Source of the DNA: Thermodesulfobacteriota bacterium
GTDB lineage: Bacteria; Desulfobacterota_D; UBA1144
Direction: 5' to 3'
Assembly: GCA_030835345.1 (NCBI GenBank)
Contig: JAURPH010000010.1
Span: 1-54,094 of the forward strand
Length of the DNA stretch: 54,094 nt
Made by a program: the position numbers and the translations under genes. The notes under the pieces were generated by a model. The model was not told the DNA's origin and did not search any database. It was given only the letters and a program-made list of their open reading frames with translations. The first letter of the stretch is position 1. Each line of letters starts with the position of its first letter. This document shows, piece by piece, positions 8,014-15,706 of this stretch.

Positions 8014-8870
8014 TATGAAATATTCCTGTGATTTCCAATTAGATTTAGAAACTCTGCCCTCGTTCTTTCATCACTTCTAAAACTTCCTAGCAGCTTACTA
8101 GTAATTGTATTAGTATCAGATGTTTTTACACCCCTCATCTCCATACACATATGCCTAGCTTTTAAAACAACAGCTACACCTTTGGCTTGAAGATTAGACT
8201 GAAGATGTTCAGCGACTTGGTTAGTAATTCTTTCCTGGTTCTGTAATCTTCTAGAAAACGTCTCTAATGTTCTTGCAAGCTTACTTAAGCCTACAATTTT
8301 CTTGTCCGGAACATATGCAACATAACCTTTTCCAAAAAAAGGTAAAAGATGGTGCTCACAAAAAGAATAAAAGGGAATATCTAGTTGAACAATCATTTCA
8401 TCAGTATTTTCCACATCAAAAGTTGTCATATTGAATTCAGGAGGCGATAAAAACTCTTTAAATGCATCTATATATCTTCTTGGAGTATCTAAAAGCCCTT
8501 CCCTTTTGGGATTCTCTCCTATAACTTGAAGCAATCTAAAAATTAAGTCTTGATGATCAGCATCAGTATTTTTTTCAAATGGAAAATTTACCCAATCAAT
8601 TTTTTTATCTTTTTCAAATAATGTTATAAATTTTTTCTTAGGGAACATTTTTTTTAATTTTTTCTTAGTTGCTCCAGAGTCAATGATGTCATCAATAATA
8701 ATATCAGCATCATCAGGACTTGGAAGATTAATAGCACCAAGGAAGCCGGCTAAAATCATTCCATTTTTTGGAACACCAAAAACCTTTGTTTTGGATGTAA
8801 TTTTATGCTTCTTCTTAATATAATTAATTCTTGCAAATACATCTTCCCAAGTTACATTAATAATTTTCAT
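8013..8870 (-). CDS. folE: phosphoribosyltransferase-GTP cyclohydrolase I fusion
   Basis: Residues about 108-285 are a complete GTP cyclohydrolase I, which turns GTP into dihydroneopterin triphosphate. Zinc ligands are visible as C171 and H174 in CEHHLLPF and C242 in RHMCM. Residues about 1-100 are a different domain: FGVPKNGM, then the PRPP-loop-like IIDDIIDSGAT (59-68), then DWVNFPFE. That series is the pattern of compact xanthine-guanine-type phosphoribosyltransferases. It is much shorter than a free PRTase (about 150 aa), so it may be a reduced or regulatory version. I recall similar fusions from marine phages and marine bacteria but cannot check. It sits between PTPS and SDR genes with 1-base overlaps on both sides. 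Confidence 0.9.
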   Translation of the reverse strand: MKIINVTWEDVFARINYIKKKHKITSKTKVFGVPKNGMILAGFLGAINLPSPDDADIIIDDIIDSGATKKKLKKMFPKKKFITLFEKDKKIDWVNFPFEKNTDADHQDLIFRLLQVIGENPKREGLLDTPRRYIDAFKEFLSPPEFNMTTFDVENTDEMIVQLDIPFYSFCEHHLLPFFGKGYVAYVPDKKIVGLSKLARTLETFSRRLQNQERITNQVAEHLQSNLQAKGVAVVLKARHMCMEMRGVKTSDTNTITSKLLGSFRSDERTRAEFLNLIGNHRNIS

Positions 8871-9286
8871 TACTCACCCCTATAATCAAAGAAATTCTCA
8901 GATGTTTCCCATAATCTAACGTGAAATAGTTTAGCTGGTTTTGGAATTTTAGTTACTAATTCATCCCATAAATATTTAGCAATATTTTCTCCTGACGCTC
9001 TAACTTTTGTAAAATATTCAATTTCAATATCGAGTCTTTTATGATCTAAAGGTTCAATTATGCTGTTTGCAACCTCATCCAAATCATCAAGATGAATTAT
9101 CATCCCAGTTTTATCAGAAATTTTACCAGCAACAGTTAACTCAAGGTAATAATCATGGCCATGACCATTTGGATTATTACATTTTCCAAAAATTTCAATA
9201 TTTTTTTCTTTTGAAAATTTATCATTATTCAGCCTGTGGGCTGCACTAAAGGAATAAATTTTAGTTAAAGTACAATTTTCATCCAT
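8870..9286 (-). CDS. 6-pyruvoyl-tetrahydropterin synthase family protein (first copy)
   Basis: This is a PTPS/QueD-fold protein of 138 aa. Zinc ligands H17, H42 and H44 and the catalytic Cys C36 lie in GKCNNPNGHGHDY. The spacing is Cx5HGH, the eukaryote-like PTPS pattern, and not the Cx3HGH of E. coli QueD. The catalytic Asp/His pair is D81/H82 (LDHKRLD), and the substrate-anchoring Glu is in ETSENFF. It should turn dihydroneopterin triphosphate, made by the next gene, into 6-pyruvoyl-tetrahydropterin. A preQ0-type role remains possible, but no queC or queE is nearby. Only 2 bases separate it from the second copy. Confidence 0.87.
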   Translation of the reverse strand: MDENCTLTKIYSFSAAHRLNNDKFSKEKNIEIFGKCNNPNGHGHDYYLELTVAGKISDKTGMIIHLDDLDEVANSIIEPLDHKRLDIEIEYFTKVRASGENIAKYLWDELVTKIPKPAKLFHVRLWETSENFFDYRGE

Positions 9287-9288
9287 AA

Positions 9289-9705
9289 CTATTTCCAGTA
9301 ATCCACATACAAGTCCTTAGTTTCATACAGTCGAACTTTTAATAGCTCACATTCTGAGTCTTTTAGTTTTTCGTCAATACATTCATACAAGATTTTAGCG
9401 AAATTTTCTGTAGTTGGAATTAATTTTTCAAAGTAATCAGTATCTAAATTTAAAAATTTATGATCAAATTCTTTCAAAACTGACTTTAGAATTGGTTTCA
9501 ATTTGTAAATATTAATAATCATGCCTGTATCTTCGTCTACTGGGCCTCTTACAGTTGTCTCAAGTACATAATTATGACCATGCCCATATTCACTAGTACA
9601 TTTTCCAAAAATATTAAGATTTTCTTCTTCAGTAAAATCATTATTCCAATACCTATGAGAAGCGGAAAATTCTATTCTTTTTGATAGTGTTGTAAATTCA
9701 GCCAT
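9289..9705 (-). CDS. 6-pyruvoyl-tetrahydropterin synthase family protein (second copy)
   Basis: This is a tandem paralogue of the neighbouring PTPS gene and has the same length (138 aa). Every active-site residue sits at the same number: H17, C36, H42, H44, D81, H82, with motif GKCTSEYGHGHNY, again Cx5HGH. The remaining sequence has diverged strongly, so the pair is old. It may form a hetero-oligomer with its sister or act on a different pterin. It is the promoter-proximal gene of the pterin-heme operon, and a 51-base gap separates it from the LLM gene upstream. Confidence 0.85.
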   Translation of the reverse strand: MAEFTTLSKRIEFSASHRYWNNDFTEEENLNIFGKCTSEYGHGHNYVLETTVRGPVDEDTGMIINIYKLKPILKSVLKEFDHKFLNLDTDYFEKLIPTTENFAKILYECIDEKLKDSECELLKVRLYETKDLYVDYWK

Positions 9706-9756
9706 AAAGCTTTTAGAATACCACTTTTAAATAAATTTTTAAGACAATAAGTAAAA

Positions 9757-10686
9757 TTAACTTATGACATCAATTATATTTTGCATTACTTCTAGTGGGC
9801 TTTGTTTGCCAACAGCATTAGGTGTAATTATTGGCATATCGGCTCCTGCATCAATAAATCTACTTAGTGTATCTTTACAACTTGAAACTGAACCAACTAG
9901 AGCTACATCTTTTACTAAATCTGCAGTTAATGCTTCTGCTGGGTTTTCACCATCTTGAATTTTTTTAATTATATCTTCATAACCACTAAGACTAAGTACC
10001 CTTTGATAAAAAGGAAGTCTTGCATAGCCTGACAAACCTTTAATTGCTGCCTCAATAGCTTTGTCCTCATCTTCTGATATAAAAGATGGTAATCCTGCTG
10101 TCATACAAAAATCTGCATTGAGAGATGATTTTTCTCTACCAGCTTTTGCAGAATTTATTAATTTTTGCAAGTGATTAGTACTAGCCAAATACGGCATTAA
10201 ACCATCAGCAACTTCACCTGCTAGCTCAGCTGTTTTTTCGGTCAAACCAGCTATAAATATTGGAAATTGGTCTACTTTCCTTTTTAAATTAATCTGTTCT
10301 GATGACCCATCAACATATGATCTGATTGATGTTACATAATCTCTCATTGATTCAATAGGGTCACCCATGTCTATACCCAATCTTGTATTTACAGGCTTAT
10401 GAGAAACTCCAAGACCTAACAATAATCTATTTCCGCTAAACTCATGGATTGTCATTGCTTCACCAGCACATAAAACTGAATGTCTCAAATAAATATTAGA
10501 AATCCAAGTGCCCACCTTTGTATTAGAGGTGTAATTTGCCATTAAATTTGCATTTGCTAGTCCGCTATAAGGAGGAACTTCTGGTGAAAGAATTGAAAAA
10601 ACTCCAGCATCTTCAGCCATCTTGGCAAGTCCTATAAGATTATCTGTTGAGCACCCCCAAACAGGTGTTGTAATTGAAACTTTCAT
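9757..10686 (-). CDS. LLM-class (luciferase-like) oxidoreductase
   Basis: This is a TIM-barrel flavin or F420-dependent oxidoreductase of the bacterial luciferase-like family, 309 aa. Supporting blocks are the N-terminal KVSITTPVWG strand, GTWISNIYLRHSVLCAGEAMT, GNRLLLGLGVSHKP, and FPIFIAGLTEKTAELAGEVADGLMPYL, where the last is the phosphate/cofactor-binding part of LLM proteins. Whether it uses F420H2 or FMNH2 cannot be told, and the substrate is unknown. It lies between a radical-SAM gene and the pterin operon on the same strand, so joint expression is possible but unproven. Confidence 0.8.
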   Translation of the reverse strand: MKVSITTPVWGCSTDNLIGLAKMAEDAGVFSILSPEVPPYSGLANANLMANYTSNTKVGTWISNIYLRHSVLCAGEAMTIHEFSGNRLLLGLGVSHKPVNTRLGIDMGDPIESMRDYVTSIRSYVDGSSEQINLKRKVDQFPIFIAGLTEKTAELAGEVADGLMPYLASTNHLQKLINSAKAGREKSSLNADFCMTAGLPSFISEDEDKAIEAAIKGLSGYARLPFYQRVLSLSGYEDIIKKIQDGENPAEALTADLVKDVALVGSVSSCKDTLSRFIDAGADMPIITPNAVGKQSPLEVMQNIIDVIS

Positions 10687-10733
10687 AAATATCTCCTAAA
10701 AATACATTTAAGTATAATTATATATTATATGAA

Positions 10734-11624
10734 TTAATATTGATTAACAATATCGCGATAGTACTCGGACCTGAGCCCCTTTTCTTTCTTTTCATTAACA
10801 ATATTTTTAATCTTTGCAACTGTCGCATCTTTATCTTTCGGATAAATGGCTTTAATTGGGAGGTAATTTGAAATATGATTTGAGAAAAAATAACCATTAC
10901 TTAGCTCAGTATTTTCTGCAATAATTTCTAATTCTTTTAATATCTGGAATTTATCGGGCAACTCGAAATTTCCTTTTTCCCATTCAGTATAGATAGGAGC
11001 ACCAGGACGAACTTGTAAAGATAAAAGCCCTACATATTCTGGATCACCCTTTGAAAGCATATCAGCAGTTTCATATGCATGAACGAAGCTTCTTTCTTTT
11101 CCGCCTACACCAAGGAGAACCATTCCGGAAACTTTAATTTTTGCTCTTTTTAATTTATTCATAGCTTCTATGGTCTGTTCTTTCGTTGCACCCTTTTTAA
11201 TTCTACGAAGTGTAATGTTATCTCCACTTTCAAATCCAATATAGACAAGAGAGAGTCCAGATTTTTGTAACTTTATTAAATCATCATCAGACTTTCTAAG
11301 AATATCTCCAACATTTCCATACAATGAAACTCTTTCCATGTTTTTATTTTTATTGAAAATCTCAATAATAGTCTCAGATAAAAGCTTGGTAGGCATAACT
11401 AACGCATTTCCATCTGCAATAAAAGACCTTTTAAAATCAACGGAAGACCTTTCATCTATAATCTTGAAAATTTCATCTTTTTTTCTCATTCGAAATTTTT
11501 GATTAGATTGTCTATACATAGCACAATATGTGCAATTGTTATGAGAGCAGCCAATGGTTGCTTGAATTAATAAACTATTGGCCTCACTTGGTGGCCTAAA
11601 CATTGGTTGTTGGTAATCTATCAT
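10734..11624 (-). CDS. radical SAM protein of unknown function
   Basis: This is a radical-SAM enzyme of the COG1032/Elp3-like group, 296 aa. The cluster cysteines are C26, C31 and C34 in GCSHNNCTYCAMY, a Cx4Cx2C spacing. MFRPPSEANSLLIQ before it and FIADGNALVMPTKLL, YIGFESGDN and MVLLGVGGKE after it are family blocks. There is no B12-binding or methylthiotransferase TRAM domain. It does not look like AhbC or AhbD, so I do not assign it to heme. A perfect -10 box on the minus strand (11641-11646) sits just before the start, which would give a very short leader. Substrate unknown. Confidence 0.8.
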   Translation of the reverse strand: MIDYQQPMFRPPSEANSLLIQATIGCSHNNCTYCAMYRQSNQKFRMRKKDEIFKIIDERSSVDFKRSFIADGNALVMPTKLLSETIIEIFNKNKNMERVSLYGNVGDILRKSDDDLIKLQKSGLSLVYIGFESGDNITLRRIKKGATKEQTIEAMNKLKRAKIKVSGMVLLGVGGKERSFVHAYETADMLSKGDPEYVGLLSLQVRPGAPIYTEWEKGNFELPDKFQILKELEIIAENTELSNGYFFSNHISNYLPIKAIYPKDKDATVAKIKNIVNEKKEKGLRSEYYRDIVNQY

Positions 11625-11632
11625 ATTAAACC

Positions 11633-11661
11633 TTTAAATAATTATATTTATTATTTATAAT
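11633..11661 (+). promoter_or_regulatory. promoter for the 45-aa ORF
   Basis: A perfect -10 TATAAT lies at 11656-11661, 17 bases after TTTAAA (11633-11638, 4 of 6 to the -35 consensus). The expected transcription start is at about 11668, so the ATG at 11672 would be nearly leaderless. The sequence is AT-rich, so a chance match cannot be excluded. The same stretch holds the divergent -10 of the radical-SAM gene. Confidence 0.45.
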
Positions 11662-11671
11662 AACATTCGTT

Positions 11672-11809
11672 ATGCCAGATATTAAAGAAATTTTAAGTCA
11701 GTTTAAGTTAGAACCAAACGAGATGGAGGCAGTACCCTATATAATTGGGATTTTCTTATTTGTTTTTTCAATAGTTGGACTTGTATCAATAAGTTATTTA
11801 CTTTTTTAG
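11672..11809 (+). CDS. small single-pass membrane protein candidate (45 aa)
   Basis: The ORF reads MPDIKEILSQ, a charged amphipathic stretch up to about residue 20, then one hydrophobic helix from about PYIIGIFLFVFS to the C-terminus. That layout, a soluble N-tail with one transmembrane segment at the end, is protein-like and unlikely for random AT-rich DNA. No Shine-Dalgarno is visible, but a perfect -10 box just upstream would allow leaderless translation. It fills an otherwise empty 160-base gap and overlaps the convergent hypothetical gene by 12 bases. I do not recognise a family. Confidence 0.45.
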   Translation: MPDIKEILSQFKLEPNEMEAVPYIIGIFLFVFSIVGLVSISYLLF

Positions 11810-12136
11810 CCAATTATCAATAACATTTAATACATTTTCAATTTCGATTAGATTATTTGTGTTATCTAAGTAATTCATCCCCTCTACTTTAACTTCTATT
11901 AATTTTTTAAAAGTTCTTTTTTTTAATACAGAAATTCCAACTATTGTTATTAGTCTATTGTTTTTAAATGCTAAGATAGCTTTGTATCTGTATGGAATAA
12001 ATAACGATCCATCATCAGCAGTTATATCAAATAATAATTTTGTAAGCGATTCATTGAATGTATGAATTTCATACTTATCATTAAAGAAGTTATAAAAAGG
12101 ATCTAGTCCGATTGAAATATTAACATCGCTATTCAC
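11798..12136 (-). CDS. hypothetical protein (112 aa)
   Basis: I do not recognise this gene. It encodes 112 aa with mixed alpha/beta character, no signal peptide and no clear membrane helix; alternating hydrophobic stretches such as RYKAILAFKNNRLITIVGISVL suggest beta strands. The C-terminus (LIEIENVLNVIDNWLKK) looks helical. Its start lies one base from the nominal start of the next, divergent ORF, so the two share a promoter region around 12137-12160. Base composition matches the surroundings. It could be a PilZ-like or small-ligand barrel, but nothing in the motifs decides this. Confidence 0.6.
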   Translation of the reverse strand: MNSDVNISIGLDPFYNFFNDKYEIHTFNESLTKLLFDITADDGSLFIPYRYKAILAFKNNRLITIVGISVLKKRTFKKLIEVKVEGMNYLDNTNNLIEIENVLNVIDNWLKK

Positions 12137-12161
12137 TATGATATATTATACATATCGAATT

Positions 12162-12497
12162 ATGCATGTTGATATAAAATCACCATCTACTTTTATAACT
12201 AAGGTCTACACTACATCCATTAAAGATGGTAAAAAAAAAGATATAAAACTAAAAGTTGTATATGATGATGGAAAAATTTATTTCACACGAAGAAATAAAC
12301 AGTCTTCCTGGTATAAGAACTTATTAAAAAATGATAAAGCTGAATTTGAGCTTGGTGGTAAAATATTCTATGGAACAGCAAAAGAGATGAGTGATCAAAA
12401 TCTGATTTCTCATATTTCTCAAATAAAATATTCAAATGAAAAAAAAGATGAGCCTAGATATGGTTTTGAAATCAAAATTCAAGGAGAGAGCACATAG
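12162..12497 (+). CDS. DUF385/Ddn-like split beta-barrel protein
   Basis: The protein is 111 aa and resembles the deazaflavin-dependent nitroreductase (DUF385) or pyridoxamine-oxidase-like split-barrel fold. It shows TSIKDGKKKDIKLKVVYDDGK, then a SSWYKNLLKNDKAEFELGGK block, which parallels the WYHNLxANPxVTVxVGG pattern of that family. The cofactor (F420, FMN or heme) is undetermined. I prefer the ATG at 12162 to the one at 12138: a -10-like TATTAT lies at 12144-12149, so 12138 would not be in the transcript. Its TAG stop overlaps the ATA that begins HflX, so the two genes are coupled. Confidence 0.6.
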   Translation: MHVDIKSPSTFITKVYTTSIKDGKKKDIKLKVVYDDGKIYFTRRNKQSSWYKNLLKNDKAEFELGGKIFYGTAKEMSDQNLISHISQIKYSNEKKDEPRYGFEIKIQGEST

Positions 12498-14128
12498 CAA
12501 CTATCCAAGGTAATACTTTAGGTTTAAAGAGCAGTGAGCGAAAGGCCCTCCAAGGATTATTTAGGAATAAGTCATCAAAAGATGAAATAATTACAAAAGA
12601 GTTTTTAAGAATAATCTCTAATACTAACTTTGTTATTGAAAAAGATTTTAATATTGTCCTAAATCATAGAGGTAAAGTCGTTTTAATTTATCTGGGAGAA
12701 ACAAGTGAAATAGAGAAATACTTCAACAATGATTCTGTAAGGTCTAACTCTTATCAAAAAAGGCTCATATCAATCTCTCAAAAAAAGAAAAATTTTGAGA
12801 AAAAAGATAAAGTTGCATTTATAAATTCAAAGTTTAATAGCTTTCTAATGATCCAAAATTCAGAACATATTAAATTTCAATTATGTCATAAAGGAGATAG
12901 GAGCACTAAAAGCCTATGGAAACTCGAAGACTTCGATGACATTAATAAACTAAATAATTCTTCATTTTGGATTAGCTCTTCATCAAATAAAAAGAAGCCA
13001 ATTGGAAAACTAGTTCAAAACTCGTCTGAATCCTTATACATAGTTGGTGTATCAGATACAGATAATATAGATTTAAAAAGCTCAATGAAAGAACTAAAAG
13101 AGTTATGTATATCGCTTAATAAAAATATAGTAGGTGAAAAAACTCAATTAAGAAAAAAAATTGATCCTTCTACTTTTATCGGAAAGGGATTGCTTAATGA
13201 AATTTTATTAGAGGCTAAATTTTACAATGCTAAAAGAATTTTATTTAATAAAGAATTACAACCATATCAATCTAAAAAGATATCCATGCTAACAAATATA
13301 AATATAAGTGATAGAACTGATTTAATTCTTGAAATTTTTGAAAAAAATGCCCAATCTAAAGAAGCCCATACTCAGATAGAACTTGCAAGGTTAAAATATG
13401 AGTTACCAAGACTTGCCGGGCAAGGTCTTAACTTTTCTCAAATTTCAGGTGGAATAAGATCAAAAGGACCAGGTGAGAAAAAACTAGAACAAAGAAGAAG
13501 ATATCTAAGAAAAAGAATTAATGAGTTAGAAAAACAAATTGATAACCTGAGCAACAGAAGGCAACTTACACGATCTCAAAGAGCAAGAAATCAATTATTC
13601 TCTGCGACACTTATTGGATATACTTGTGCAGGGAAATCAACATTGTTTAACAAATTAACAAAAGCAAATGTCATTGAAAGTACAAAAGCATTCTCAACTT
13701 TAAATCCAACAACAAGGAAAACTTTTTTATCAAAAAATACTCAGATTTTACTTAGTGATACTGTTGGATTTATAAGTGATTTACCTAAAGACTTAGTATC
13801 TTCATTCAGAGCGACACTTGAAGAGATTAGCGATTCCAACTTACTTATACATATTGTTGATGCTAGCGATAAAGATTTTGAAGAAAAAATAGTTTCAGTG
13901 GAGAAAACACTAAAGGAAACAGGACTCGAAGAAAATCCTAAAATTGTTGTATTTAACAAATTGGACTTACTTAGTCCAGAAGAGCATAGTGAGCTAAAAA
14001 AAATATATCCAGACCAGTGTGTTTCATCAAAAACAGGCGATGGAATCAATAATTTGAAAAAATATATCGAACTCCAAATTGAATCAATTGGAAATTTTAG
14101 TTCATACAAAAAAACAGCTAATCTTTAA
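12494..14128 (+). CDS. hflX: ribosome-associated GTPase HflX, long form, with ATA start
   Basis: HflX binds the 50S subunit and splits stalled ribosomes. The GTPase domain shows G1 GYTCAGKST, G3 DTVGF and G4 NKLD, and the HflX domain has GKGLLNEI and GGIRSKGPGEKKLE. The first in-frame ATG is at 12848, but the frame is open for 118 more codons and these encode TIQGNTLGLKSSERKALQGL, the GNTxGLKxSQxxAL start of long deltaproteobacterial-type HflX. No ATG, GTG or TTG is available there. The only codon that fits is ATA at 12494, seven bases after a strong AAGGAG (12481-12486) and overlapping the upstream TAG. Full length is then 544 aa. The 3' end overlaps the convergent MaoC gene by 11 bases. Confidence 0.88.
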   Translation: MATIQGNTLGLKSSERKALQGLFRNKSSKDEIITKEFLRIISNTNFVIEKDFNIVLNHRGKVVLIYLGETSEIEKYFNNDSVRSNSYQKRLISISQKKKNFEKKDKVAFINSKFNSFLMIQNSEHIKFQLCHKGDRSTKSLWKLEDFDDINKLNNSSFWISSSSNKKKPIGKLVQNSSESLYIVGVSDTDNIDLKSSMKELKELCISLNKNIVGEKTQLRKKIDPSTFIGKGLLNEILLEAKFYNAKRILFNKELQPYQSKKISMLTNINISDRTDLILEIFEKNAQSKEAHTQIELARLKYELPRLAGQGLNFSQISGGIRSKGPGEKKLEQRRRYLRKRINELEKQIDNLSNRRQLTRSQRARNQLFSATLIGYTCAGKSTLFNKLTKANVIESTKAFSTLNPTTRKTFLSKNTQILLSDTVGFISDLPKDLVSSFRATLEEISDSNLLIHIVDASDKDFEEKIVSVEKTLKETGLEENPKIVVFNKLDLLSPEEHSELKKIYPDQCVSSKTGDGINNLKKYIELQIESIGNFSSYKKTANL

Positions 14129-14990
14129 ATGTAACTTTACCGCTTTTAATGACTTTAATTCCACTCTTATTTTCAACTTCAAAATCAAAAGAGTTATTTG
14201 AGTCATTACTATATGAAATGACTTTTAACTGATCACCCGGGTAGACTGGGCTAGAAAACCTTAAAGTGATTGATTCAATTTTATCAGGCTGTCCTTTCAA
14301 ATTATTATCAATTAATTTTTCCATTGTCATAGCCATTGTACAGAGTCCGTGAACTATTATTCCTGATAAGCCAGCTTTTTTGGCAATTTCATCATCGGTA
14401 TGTATAGGATTGTGATCCTTGGATGCAACTGAATATTTATGAGTAATCGTATCTTCAATATTAAAAACATCCGAGGAAATTTGTTCTCTTATAGGCTTAG
14501 GAGAAGCTGGTTTAGGATTTGATTTTTTACCTGAGGGCTTGGATTCGTCTTTTTTAATGTCCGCAACACGTATAAAAAGTGTCCATAAGGAATTAGAAAT
14601 TTCTTCCCCAAAATTGTCAAAATGCTCCGCTTTCAATCTTAATATGTAATTTGCGCCTTTCTGCATTATATTCTCAACTGAAGCAATTGAGGATACCTCC
14701 TCCCCTACTTTGAGTAGCCTTTTAAAATTCATTGTTTGCTCACCATGGACCAACATTAGAACATTTTGCTTCATTTCTTCTTCAGATCCGTGCAAATCAT
14801 TCATCTTCCATATATCTTCAAGAATAGAAATTTCCTGAACAACATTATAAATGGGGGGTGCAACATTATTCTCATCATAATAATGGTTTTTGGATCCTAT
14901 TACATTGAGATAGTTTTCAACTTCCACTTTATTAATTATGGATATTTTTTTATCTCCCTTGAATCCTTCATAATCTAAATTAATTCCCAT
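14118..14990 (-). CDS. MaoC-type double-hotdog dehydratase
   Basis: The protein has two hotdog folds. The N-terminal half (about 15-150) is like the FAS1-type dehydratase or MaoC_N domain. The C-terminal half (about 180-290) is a MaoC domain with the hydratase motif YSVASKDHNPIHTDDEIAKK, which holds the catalytic Asp and His, and then GIIVHGLCTMA. A Lys/Pro/Ser-rich linker (about 152-170) joins them. The usual role is reversible hydration of enoyl-CoA or enoyl-ACP. The chain length and pathway are unknown, because no fatty-acid genes are next to it. pyrF lies 11 bases upstream on the same strand. Confidence 0.8.
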   Translation of the reverse strand: MGINLDYEGFKGDKKISIINKVEVENYLNVIGSKNHYYDENNVAPPIYNVVQEISILEDIWKMNDLHGSEEEMKQNVLMLVHGEQTMNFKRLLKVGEEVSSIASVENIMQKGANYILRLKAEHFDNFGEEISNSLWTLFIRVADIKKDESKPSGKKSNPKPASPKPIREQISSDVFNIEDTITHKYSVASKDHNPIHTDDEIAKKAGLSGIIVHGLCTMAMTMEKLIDNNLKGQPDKIESITLRFSSPVYPGDQLKVISYSNDSNNSFDFEVENKSGIKVIKSGKVTFKD

Positions 14991-15001
14991 AGTACACCAC
15001 C

Positions 15002-15706
15002 CTATTTTAAAGATTTTATTATATCATTTAATTTATCTTTTCTATTTTTTGACTCTGTTACAGTTCTTCCAAGGACAATATAGTTGGCACCCTTTTCGAA
15101 AGCTAATCTTGGTGAAATAACTCTTTTTTGATCACCATCATCAGAGTTAAATCTTATACCAGGTACAAGTATTTCTATTTGATCACCAAAATTTTCTCTA
15201 ATTAAACTTATTTCGTGACCAGAACAAACTATGCCATCGGCACCAGCATTTATTGAACTCTCGACCAGGTTTAATATATTATCTTTAATTGTTCCACTCA
15301 AACCGATAGCATTCATTTCAGGCTGATCAAAACTTGTCAGAATACTTACACAAAACATTTTAGGTTTTTTAATCGCAAAACTCTGTTCTTTTTCTATGAG
15401 TTTTTGGTTCAACAATGATATAGAAGTAGGTCCAGCCAAGGAATGAACAGTGAAAATATTAATATTATTTCTAAATAAGAAATCTAATGATTCTGCCATT
15501 GTATTTGGTATATCAAAAAATTTAAAGTCAAACATAATTGAAAGATTAAAGCTTTTTATTAAATCAATAATTGATTGATAATTACTCAAAAAAGAAATCG
15601 GACCAATTTTTACATTTGAAATTATTGGAGCCAGTTCATCTAATATATTTTTAATCTCTTTAATATCTGTAGAATCAATTGCTAAAATTATTTCTTTATT
15701 ATTCAT
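15002..15706 (-). CDS. pyrF: orotidine 5'-phosphate decarboxylase
   Basis: It makes UMP from OMP, the last step of de novo pyrimidine synthesis. ILAIDST opens the barrel, then VKIGP, and the catalytic Asp-Lys-Asp set appears as FDFKFFDIPNTMAES (consensus DLKFHDIPNTV). VPGIRFNSDDGDQKRV near the end is the phosphate-binding block. The length, 234 aa, is normal for the bacterial group I enzyme. Its start overlaps the end of proS by 8 bases. A second pyrimidine gene, pyrD, lies at 35439-36479, unlinked to this one. Confidence 0.93.
   Translation of the reverse strand: MNNKEIILAIDSTDIKEIKNILDELAPIISNVKIGPISFLSNYQSIIDLIKSFNLSIMFDFKFFDIPNTMAESLDFLFRNNINIFTVHSLAGPTSISLLNQKLIEKEQSFAIKKPKMFCVSILTSFDQPEMNAIGLSGTIKDNILNLVESSINAGADGIVCSGHEISLIRENFGDQIEILVPGIRFNSDDGDQKRVISPRLAFEKGANYIVLGRTVTESKNRKDKLNDIIKSLK

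Noticed and set aside
8870-9705. Queuosine (QueD) cluster
   Set aside because: Cx5HGH spacing and the absence of queC, queE and tgt nearby favour a PTPS role, though QueD activity is not excluded.
10734-11624. Radical-SAM gene as AhbC or AhbD of the heme path
   Set aside because: Its conserved blocks match a generic COG1032-type family with Cx4Cx2C and lack the features of Ahb enzymes.
13741-14109. 122-codon minus-strand frame
   Set aside because: Antisense to the GTPase domain of hflX; Ser-rich shadow composition and no family match.
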